Shown: piece by piece, positions 58,020 through 64,000 of the stretch | Numbering within the stretch: position 1 is the stretch's first letter | Layout: the number at the start of each line of letters is the position of its first letter | Notes under the pieces: generated by a model | What the model saw: the letters and a program-made list of their open reading frames with translations, nothing else | The model's database searches: none | What the model was told of the DNA's origin: nothing | Program-made: the position numbers and the translations under genes | Assembly (NCBI RefSeq): GCF_009604405.1 | Contig: NZ_WEGK01000006.1 | Span: 124,001-188,000, forward strand | DNA: 64,000 bases | Reading direction: 5' to 3' | Source of the DNA: Nocardia macrotermitis | GTDB taxonomy: Bacteria; Actinomycetota; Actinomycetes; Mycobacteriales; Mycobacteriaceae

Positions 58020-59006
58020 CTAGTTAGGGTGCTCGGCGAGCTGATGAGCAGTGATGTTCCGGCCGACCCACCCGTCGTCGTAGATCGTGTCGAGGTAACG
58101 CTCGCCACGGTCGGGAAGGATCAGCACGCAGGTCGCAGCCGCGGTGAGTGTGCTCAGGAAACGCTGTGCGGCGACGGTGATTCCGCCGGAGGAACCACCC
58201 GCGAGGACTGCCTCGGTGACCGCTAGCCGCCGACAACCCTCAACGCAGTCGGCATCGCTCACATGGACCACATGGTCGGCCAGCCGTTCGGTGAAATGTG
58301 CGGGGCGCTCGGAGGCGCCGTGACCGGGAATCAGTCGTGGCAGAGAGGGCTGCCCGAAGATGACACTACCGACCGCATCAACGGCGACCAGCTTGGTCCT
58401 CATTCCGTGCGCGGCGATGAAATCCGCACAGCCGCGCAGGGTTCCGACCGTGCCGGTCGCGCAGACAACAAAATCGATCTCCTCGCCGAGCCAAGCGACG
58501 ATCTCGTGCATCGTCGTGTGGTGTGCCTGCGGATTGGATGGATTGGCGTACTGGTCCAGGCTGACCGCGCCGGGGATGGCTGCGACCAGTCTGTGCACGA
58601 GTTCCTTACGTGCGGTGAGCAACTCGCCGGTCACCGGATCAGGACGATCGACGATGCGTACGTCCGCGCCGAGCGCTCGCATGATCTTGATGTTCTGAGG
58701 GGAGGTTCTGGTATCGGCGATACAGATGAACCCTATTCCCAGGTAGGCGCATACCTGCGCCAACCCGATACCGAGGTTGCCCGAGCTCGACTCGACGAGT
58801 GTCGAGGTCCCCGGAACCAGTATTCCCGAATCCACGGCCCGCTGAACCATATTGACGGCCGGACGGTCTTTGATGCTGCCACCCGGATTGAGGCCCTCCA
58901 GTTTCGCGAATACGCGCAGCCCCGTGGTGTCGGGGAAGAGTTTCTTCAAACGAATAATCGGTGTCGTGCCGATAGCGTCGAGGATGCCTTGCTCGGATTC
59001 AATCAC
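58020..59006 (-). CDS. sbnA: SbnA-like PLP enzyme, N-(2-amino-2-carboxyethyl)-L-glutamate synthase
   Basis: 328 residues from GTG 59006. Cysteine-synthase fold: VFAKLEGLNPGGSIKDRPA contains the PLP lysine (GSIKDR), followed by the ESSSGNLGIGLA substrate loop and the glycine-rich phosphate cup region ATGTVGTLRG. The SbnA-specific VAVDAVGSVIFGQPS, LPRLIPGHGASERP and ILPDRGERYLDTIYDDGW segments match. SbnA joins O-phospho-L-serine and L-glutamate. With SbnB it supplies L-2,3-diaminopropionate, a precursor of staphyloferrin B and several peptide antibiotics. Its promoter region carries a LysR-type operator shared with the MFS/ligase unit. Confidence 0.92.
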   Translation of the reverse strand: MIESEQGILDAIGTTPIIRLKKLFPDTTGLRVFAKLEGLNPGGSIKDRPAVNMVQRAVDSGILVPGTSTLVESSSGNLGIGLAQVCAYLGIGFICIADTRTSPQNIKIMRALGADVRIVDRPDPVTGELLTARKELVHRLVAAIPGAVSLDQYANPSNPQAHHTTMHEIVAWLGEEIDFVVCATGTVGTLRGCADFIAAHGMRTKLVAVDAVGSVIFGQPSLPRLIPGHGASERPAHFTERLADHVVHVSDADCVEGCRRLAVTEAVLAGGSSGGITVAAQRFLSTLTAAATCVLILPDRGERYLDTIYDDGWVGRNITAHQLAEHPN

Positions 59007-59046
59007 ATCGTTTCCCGCCCATCCTCGAGCACAGCGTGTTCCATAC

Positions 59047-59053
59047 GTTCTGA
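59047..59053. promoter_or_regulatory. GTTCTGA half-site near the sbnA start
   Basis: An inverted TCAGAAC half-site 41 nt upstream of the sbnA GTG, matching the full operator at 59110-59127. A LysR accessory (activation) half-site close to the promoter would look like this. Confidence 0.35.
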
Positions 59054-59109
59054 CATCGAAACGGTAGGCATTCGTCGGGCGCCGAGTCCAGCACACGAAT
59101 GTGCTGAAG

Positions 59110-59127
59110 TCAGAACTTCGAGTTCTC
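59110..59127. promoter_or_regulatory. LysR-type operator TCAGAAC-N5-GTTCTC between sbnA and the amidase
   Basis: AGAAC-TTCGA-GTTCT (59112-59126) is a perfect 5-5-5 inverted repeat flanked by TC and C. The same 18-nt pattern occurs at 61501-61518 in front of the LysR/MFS genes. A further half-site GTTCTGA lies at 59150-59156. Confidence 0.6.
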
Positions 59128-59237
59128 GGTCATCAAGCCATAACCGGTTGTTCTGACCCGAGCACGAATCTGTCATGGACGTCGCCTGACACCCGGCGAT
59201 TGAATCGAGAGAAATCTCGACAGGAACGGCATCCACC

Positions 59238-60593
59238 ATGTACGCACCTTCCGCACTCCCCCCGGAAAACAGCCAGATGGCGAGAGACACCGCGACACTG
59301 CCGCAGGCACTGCGCGGCCCGCTCTCGGAGCGTGTTGCACGTACGGCAATGGACCCGAACGAACTGCTGCGCTATCGGCAGGCAGTCCGCCAATGGGTTC
59401 CCGTGGCCGACGAACGCTACCGGTGTTGCAGCTATCTACCACTGGGCGCGGATATTCCGGCTGTGCGGATCGGTGTGAAGGACACCGCCGACATCGCCGG
59501 ATGGCCGACCCGTCTGGGGCTGCCGCACCATCGTGCCTATCCGGACACCACCGCGTCGGTCCTGCGCGGGCTGCCCGTCGATGCGCTGTTCGCGAAGCTG
59601 GTCACGACACAGTTGAGCGTGGGCCGGGCCTCCGGGTGTGTGAACCCCTATTTCCCCGCTGTCGACCCTGCCGGATCGAGCACCGGCAGTGCGGTCGCGG
59701 TCGCTGCCAATATTTGCGACGTAGCGTTGGGGACCGATGTGCTCGGTTCGGTCCGGTTCCCAGCCGGATGCTGCGGCGTCGTCGCGTTGCGCATGACACA
59801 CCATCCGGCGCTGCTGCCGGGGTTGCTGACGGTCTCGCCGGTGCTGGACGCGCCCGGTTGGATCACCCGGACCGTCGCCGACCTTGCATATGTCTGGGAA
59901 CAGTTCGGCCTGGACCACACCATCCCCACCCTGCGATCTCGCGGCGGCACGAGAACTGTCGGTGTCGTAGCCGATGTGTTCGGCGAGGACTGTGACGACG
60001 ACGTGGTGGCGGCCGTGCACAACGTCGACGCTCTGGCCCGTGCCGGAGGTCTCGGTGTGCGATCGGTTGACCTGTCGACGATTTGGCACAGTCGCGCCGA
60101 TGCGTGGCGGATGTGCGCCTACGACACCGAACGGTTGGGACAACGATGGAGCGCCGAGGTCGGCGATGAACTCGACGAGGCAACCCGCGCGGCCTTCGGC
60201 CTCATCGCGCCCGTCCGGTCGGCCCGCTACGCCGCGGTGCAAGACGAGTTGCACCGAGTGCGTTCGCTCGTCACCGAACTGTTCGACAACCACGGCGTCG
60301 ATGCTTGGCTGATGCCGTTGAGTCAACGCCTGCCCGTACCTACCGGCACCATCGCGGCGACGGTGCCGACAATCTTGAACCCGAGTGACGCGCTGTTCGC
60401 GCGCCGCCTCGGGTTCACCTCTCTGGCCAGCGCGGCCGGGCTCCCGGCGGTCTGCTTTCCGATCGGTGTCGACTTGAAACGGCAGACACCGATCCCTATC
60501 CAACTGGTGGGCCCGCCCGGTAGTGAAACCGCCCTGATCGAGATCGCCGCGCGCATCGCCGCACAGGTCGAGCTACATCTGTTGCCGCGGTGA
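59238..60593 (+). CDS. Amidase-signature family enzyme
   Basis: 451 residues (ATG 59277 is an alternative start). The amidase-signature triad is visible: Lys in RIGVKDTADIAG (~80), the cis-Ser in DPAGSSTGSAVAVAA (~150) and the nucleophile Ser in GTDVLGSVRFPAG (~170), where the family usually has GTDxGGS. The family hydrolyses or forms amide bonds and includes biosynthetic members. It is divergent from sbnA and shares its operator, so it belongs to the diaminopropionate locus. It may hydrolyse or transfer an acyl group on the product, or release a precursor amine. The substrate is unknown. Confidence 0.88.
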   Translation: MYAPSALPPENSQMARDTATLPQALRGPLSERVARTAMDPNELLRYRQAVRQWVPVADERYRCCSYLPLGADIPAVRIGVKDTADIAGWPTRLGLPHHRAYPDTTASVLRGLPVDALFAKLVTTQLSVGRASGCVNPYFPAVDPAGSSTGSAVAVAANICDVALGTDVLGSVRFPAGCCGVVALRMTHHPALLPGLLTVSPVLDAPGWITRTVADLAYVWEQFGLDHTIPTLRSRGGTRTVGVVADVFGEDCDDDVVAAVHNVDALARAGGLGVRSVDLSTIWHSRADAWRMCAYDTERLGQRWSAEVGDELDEATRAAFGLIAPVRSARYAAVQDELHRVRSLVTELFDNHGVDAWLMPLSQRLPVPTGTIAATVPTILNPSDALFARRLGFTSLASAAGLPAVCFPIGVDLKRQTPIPIQLVGPPGSETALIEIAARIAAQVELHLLPR

Positions 60594-61487
60594 GCTTTCG
60601 GCTTCGAGCGTTTCGCGCGCGAAGTCGATGAAATCACGTAGCTGCGGGCTGTGATTGTGTGTCAGCCATGCCAGCCCCAACGCCACGCTTGGCTGCGGGT
60701 CCTCGAAACGGGTGACCACCACGCCGCGCATGTTCAGGATCTCGGCGATCGACTCCAGAATCAGCGTGACACCGATCCCCCGCGACACCGCCGCAAGCAT
60801 GTAGGTCTCCTCGGGCTCGATCGCCACAGGATTCGGATGCCCGTCGGGATAGACCTGGTCGAGAATCTCGCTCCACAACCCGGGGCTCTTGGCACGGTCG
60901 AAAAACACCAAAGGCTCGTCGAGGACGCACCGCCGATCAACGCGGGCGACCCCGGCCAGGCGGTGCTGGGCCGGCACGGCCAGTAGCACCTTGTCACGCG
61001 CCAACGCCAAGACCTCGAGGTCGTGTTCGGACGGCGCGAGTGGTAAGCGCACAAACCCGACGTCGATGAGGCGTCTGCGCAGCCGGGCCAGGTTCAAGCT
61101 GGTATGCCCGACACTGGAATGCACTCGGACCGCGGGAAATCGCTGGCGGTAGCGCCGGACCAGTTCCTCTCCCGGCCCGGACACCGCCGAGCGAGAGTAG
61201 CCCAGCCGGAGTCCTGGCCCTGTGCCTCGTGCTAATTCACCAGCCAGCACGGTGACCCGATCGGCCTGGTCGAGTAATCGCTGCACCTCCGGCAGCAATG
61301 CCGAGGCGGCTTCGGTCAGCGCCACCCCACGCGGGCTGCGCTCGAACAGGCTCACGCCCAGCTCTCGTTCGAGTGACCGGATCCGTTGCGACAGGCCCGA
61401 TTGCGCGATGTGCAGTGCGTTCGATGCCTGGCCGAAACTGCCACTGTGCGCGACCGCCAGAAAATACCGAAGATGTCTCAATTCCAT
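60573..61487 (-). CDS. LysR-family regulator of the diaminopropionate locus
   Basis: 304 residues. N-terminal HTH MELRHLRYFLAVAHSGSFGQASNALHIAQSGLSQRIRSLERELG; effector domain from about GLRLGYSRSAVSGPGEEL. Its 3' end overlaps the amidase 3' end by 21 bp. It is divergent from the MFS gene, and the TCAGAAC-N5-GTTCTC operator in that gap also occurs in the sbnA/amidase gap. This makes it the likely regulator of both. Effector unknown; a pathway intermediate is typical. Confidence 0.9.
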   Translation of the reverse strand: MELRHLRYFLAVAHSGSFGQASNALHIAQSGLSQRIRSLERELGVSLFERSPRGVALTEAASALLPEVQRLLDQADRVTVLAGELARGTGPGLRLGYSRSAVSGPGEELVRRYRQRFPAVRVHSSVGHTSLNLARLRRRLIDVGFVRLPLAPSEHDLEVLALARDKVLLAVPAQHRLAGVARVDRRCVLDEPLVFFDRAKSPGLWSEILDQVYPDGHPNPVAIEPEETYMLAAVSRGIGVTLILESIAEILNMRGVVVTRFEDPQPSVALGLAWLTHNHSPQLRDFIDFARETLEAESSPRQQM

Positions 61488-61500
61488 TGTTTCTCATTCC

Positions 61501-61518
61501 TCAGAACCAATAGTTCTC
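61501..61518. promoter_or_regulatory. LysR-type operator TCAGAAC-N5-GTTCTC between LysR and MFS
   Basis: AGAAC-CAATA-GTTCT (61503-61517) is a perfect 5-5-5 inverted repeat. It has the same flanks as the site at 59110 and lies 14 nt from the LysR start codon. Confidence 0.6.
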
Positions 61519-61574
61519 ACGCGATCGCGAATCGAGGCCTACAACGCTGCTCGCGAGATTGTTACGTTCATGCC

Positions 61575-63017
61575 GTGCACACGACCGCCGAAACGACCCG
61601 GCACTACCGGTCGTCCCGAGATCGAAATCTGGCACTCGCGGCTCTGCTTCTCGCGTCGTTCGTCGGAACCGTGGACGTCTTCGTCGTCATCGCTGTCATT
61701 CCCTCGGCTGAAAAGGCTTTCGGCGCAGGGTTCACCAGCGCTCAATTCATCGCCACTGCCTACACACTCGCCTACGCCTGCACTCTCATCACCGGTGGCC
61801 GTCTTGGAGACTCCTTCGGCCGTAAACGCGTATTTCTGGTCGGGACAGCGCTTTTCGCGATCGCAGCCCTGGGTAGTGCTGCGGCACCGTCGTTGTGGAT
61901 GCTCATCGGCGCCCGAGTCATTCAGGGATTTGCTGCGGGGTTGATGCTGCCGCAGGTGCTGTCCATCATCCGCGCGACCTTTCCTCCCGCCGCGCAGCAG
62001 CGCGCGGTGAGCATCTACGGTGCGACACTGGGCGCTGCCACCGTCTGCGGGCAGACCATCGCCGGACTGCTGCTGACATTCGACCCGCTGCATATCGGTT
62101 GGCGCACGGTATTTCTGGTCGATCTCGCTCCTGCCCTTGCCGTTGTCGCGATCGCCACGTGGGTGGTCCCGGCCGGTCCGGCCACGACTCGTGCACGGCT
62201 GCCGGTAGCCAGTCCCGTGCTGTTGGCCCTCGGACTAACGACCTTGCTCGTGCCCCTGGCGACGGGGGCGGCACGCGGGCGGTCGACCACGTTGTGGATC
62301 AGTGCCGCGCTCGGCATTGGCGTGCTGGTGTTGTTCGTGATTCGTGAGCGGCGACTGTCCAGCCGCGGCGAAACGACCCTGTTGCCTGCTGCGGCCCTGC
62401 GCCATCGCGGCTTCGGTTTGGGTGTGCTGACAGTGTTCACCTACTACTCCGGTACTGCAGCACTGAACATGCTGCTGTCGTATTTCTTGCAATCCGGGTT
62501 GGGGCGCAGCGCTCTCACTGCCGGGTTGCAGTTCGCGCCGCTCGGGGCGGGGTTCATGATCGGGTCCCTGTTGACCGGGCAGATCCGCACCGTACGTCGT
62601 GTGCCGCTGCCCGTGATCGGCGGATTGCTCATGGCTCTCACCCGAGGGCTGATGCTGTACGCGCTGGCACAGAACGACTTCCTACACGTCGCGCTGCTCG
62701 AGTTGGCGTTGCTGGCCACCGGAATCGCCCAGGGCTTCGTCGTCGCGCCGTTGATCGCGGCGATCCTGACCCGGGTGACCGCGCAGGAATCCGGGGCGGC
62801 CTCAGGAACCATCATGACCACATCCAACGCTGCGGTGTCCTTCGGTGTGGCGGGCATCGGCGGTGTGTTCCTGGCGGCCACCGCGCGGTGGGGCAGCCTC
62901 ACCGGATTCTCGCTGGCCCTGCTGATCATGACGGCACTCGCCGTGCTCACCGCTGCACTGAGTTTCACGTTGACACGTGCCGATGACCGTGCGGCACAAC
63001 AGAAAGGATCCCGGTGA
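61575..63017 (+). CDS. MFS exporter (DHA2-like) of the diaminopropionate locus
   Basis: 480 residues from GTG 61575. The longer open frame upstream runs back through the LysR gene and is rejected. Twelve to fourteen membrane helices are expected; the first is LALAALLLASFVGTVDVFVVIAVIP. Motif A-like GGRLGDSFGRKRVFLVG follows helix 2, and QGFAAGLMLPQVLSIIRATFPP helix 4. It overlaps the ligase gene (GTGA), so export is coupled to synthesis. The likely cargo is the diaminopropionate-derived compound. Regulated from the shared LysR operator. Confidence 0.9.
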   Translation: MHTTAETTRHYRSSRDRNLALAALLLASFVGTVDVFVVIAVIPSAEKAFGAGFTSAQFIATAYTLAYACTLITGGRLGDSFGRKRVFLVGTALFAIAALGSAAAPSLWMLIGARVIQGFAAGLMLPQVLSIIRATFPPAAQQRAVSIYGATLGAATVCGQTIAGLLLTFDPLHIGWRTVFLVDLAPALAVVAIATWVVPAGPATTRARLPVASPVLLALGLTTLLVPLATGAARGRSTTLWISAALGIGVLVLFVIRERRLSSRGETTLLPAAALRHRGFGLGVLTVFTYYSGTAALNMLLSYFLQSGLGRSALTAGLQFAPLGAGFMIGSLLTGQIRTVRRVPLPVIGGLLMALTRGLMLYALAQNDFLHVALLELALLATGIAQGFVVAPLIAAILTRVTAQESGAASGTIMTTSNAAVSFGVAGIGGVFLAATARWGSLTGFSLALLIMTALAVLTAALSFTLTRADDRAAQQKGSR

Positions 63018-64000
63018 CCGCTCTCGAGGCGCCCTCCGACCGTCCGTCCCCAGACCCCGGCTCGCACACGATCGATATCGCACCGTTGCTGCGGCGCCTG
63101 GCCGGACTGCCGAGTGTGGCCGACCGTTATCTTCCCTTCCTCGCCACGGGCCGCTCTGTGACCTTGTCCGAGCTGCCGCTGCTGTCCAAGAGTGATCTGG
63201 AACTGGTTTTTCCCGAACTCCTGCAGCAGATCCGGCAGAACGACACCAGCGCGTACCTCTACGCCAGTGGCGGAACCACGTCCGCGCCCAAGCTGAGCCT
63301 GATCCCCGCCGACATGTTCGTGCCCGACATCCTCACCCAGTGGAGACCACTCAGCAGCAACGACGTCATCGCCAATATATACAGTCCGGGCAGGCTGTGG
63401 TCTTCGCACAACTTCTTCAACGCGGTCGCGGCCGAATCCGGCGCGATCTGCCTGGCTTTCGGGTCGCTCGACGATAAGGAAGTGCCGCAATGGCTGGAGT
63501 TCTTCGAGCAGCGAGGAGTCACCGCACTCGACGGCACCGCCAGCCAGATCGCACAGCTTCTCGAAGCCTGTGCGCGCAGCGGCCACCGACCGCCACAATT
63601 CATCAACAAACTGCTGTGGACTGGTGAAGCCTTCGACGAGCACACAGACCGTTTGGTGCGCGAACTGCTCCCGGAAGCCGACCGCTACGGGGTATACGGC
63701 TCGACCGAGACCTGGGTGGTCGGGCACAGCGGCCCGTCGTGCAGCACCAACGTCTTTCACACGCTGCCCTACCAGCGCGTCGAACTCGTCGGCGGGGAGA
63801 TCGTGATCACCAACATCCACCCGCAGGCGATCAATCCCTTGCTGCGCTACCGCATCGGCGATCGAGGCGAACACGTCGACTGTGGGTGCGGCGCAACGAC
63901 TCCCGGACTGCGCGTGCTCGGCCGCGCCGACACACAGATCAAGTTCCGTTCTGTATTGCTCACCGCAGAAGAACTCGTCGCCACCGCCGAGGCCGACCCC
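63014..64000 (+). CDS. PaaK-like adenylate-forming ligase (3' end beyond window)
   Basis: At least 329 residues, open at the window end. ANL-superfamily motifs in order: phosphate loop YASGGTTSAPK (~80-90), YGSTET (A5), YRIGDRG (A7, Asp of the ATP-ribose site) and LGRADTQIKFRSVLLTAEEL (A8, hinge to the C-terminal domain). The layout resembles phenylacetate-CoA ligase-type enzymes used to activate carboxylic acids in small-molecule pathways. DCGCGATTPGLRVLGR is also PaaK-like. Starts at GTG 63014 within the MFS stop. It probably activates an acid for transfer to diaminopropionate or activates the amino acid itself; the acceptor (CoA or a carrier protein) lies outside the view. Confidence 0.85.
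   Translation, partial: MTALEAPSDRPSPDPGSHTIDIAPLLRRLAGLPSVADRYLPFLATGRSVTLSELPLLSKSDLELVFPELLQQIRQNDTSAYLYASGGTTSAPKLSLIPADMFVPDILTQWRPLSSNDVIANIYSPGRLWSSHNFFNAVAAESGAICLAFGSLDDKEVPQWLEFFEQRGVTALDGTASQIAQLLEACARSGHRPPQFINKLLWTGEAFDEHTDRLVRELLPEADRYGVYGSTETWVVGHSGPSCSTNVFHTLPYQRVELVGGEIVITNIHPQAINPLLRYRIGDRGEHVDCGCGATTPGLRVLGRADTQIKFRSVLLTAEELVATAEADP

Noticed and set aside
57008..58108. 366-residue version of the SbnB-like protein
   Set aside because: The extra 35 residues overlap the sbnA coding end. ATG 58003 gives the standard SbnB N-terminus and has a ribosome site.
61386..61574. N-terminal extension of the MFS frame
   Set aside because: It overlaps the divergent LysR N-terminus and the operator at 61501-61518. 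GTG 61575 directly precedes the first transmembrane pattern.

Overview
The window is GC-rich actinobacterial DNA with frequent GTG/TTG starts and 4-nt start/stop overlaps. Gene content (modular type I PKS, crotonyl-CoA carboxylase/reductase, mycobacterial-type P450, many LysR/TetR regulators, a secreted glycine-zipper protein) suggests a Nocardia or close relative. This is an inference from gene content; no rRNA or housekeeping marker is present. No tRNA, rRNA, CRISPR array or intact insertion sequence was recognised.

Layout. 1-6.3 kb: a partial PucR-type regulator; a LysR/FAD-oxidoreductase divergent pair; a TetR regulator beside an aldo/keto reductase remnant and a SnoaL-like/Gfo-Idh-MocA operon; a secreted protein. 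6.5-50 kb: a polyketide locus. A crotonyl-CoA carboxylase/reductase is divergent from four collinear modular PKS genes (8122-34168). They encode a KSQ loading module, five extension modules and a terminal thioesterase. An SDR follows, then a six-gene operon (peptide/nickel-type ABC importer, large FAD/NAD(P) protein, VOC protein), a large ATP-binding LuxR regulator, an MFS/TetR pair and a P450. 50-52.8 kb: a CaiB-like CoA-transferase divergent from a LysR. 53-56.4 kb: a UvrD-type helicase carrying HNH and Myb-like domains, and a Uma2-family nuclease. 56.5-64 kb: a second small metabolic locus for L-2,3-diaminopropionate (SbnA, SbnB) with a GNAT, an amidase-signature enzyme, a LysR, an MFS exporter and a PaaK-like adenylate-forming ligase that runs off the window.

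How the genes fit. Read collinearly, the PKS makes an acetyl-primed hexaketide: module 1 malonyl with KR+DH, module 2 malonyl with KR, module 3 methylmalonyl with KR+DH, module 4 an unusual extender (AT motif LAGH) with no reduction, module 5 malonyl with no reduction. The released 3,5-diketo acid would be expected to close to a 5-alkyl-4-hydroxy-2-pyrone. The adjacent carboxylase/reductase is a natural source of ethylmalonyl-type extender for module 4. The same promoter design (TAGGGG or CTGGGG box, 23-24 nt, TANNNT) lies upstream of the carboxylase/reductase, PKS1, SDR, ABC operon and P450. In the PKS1, SDR and ABC cases the start codon lies at an identical offset, implying leaderless mRNAs. 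This marks the extent of one regulon, probably controlled by the LuxR protein. In the second locus, a TCAGAAC-N5-GTTCTC operator lies in both divergent promoter regions and ties SbnA, the amidase, the LysR and the MFS/ligase into a second regulon.
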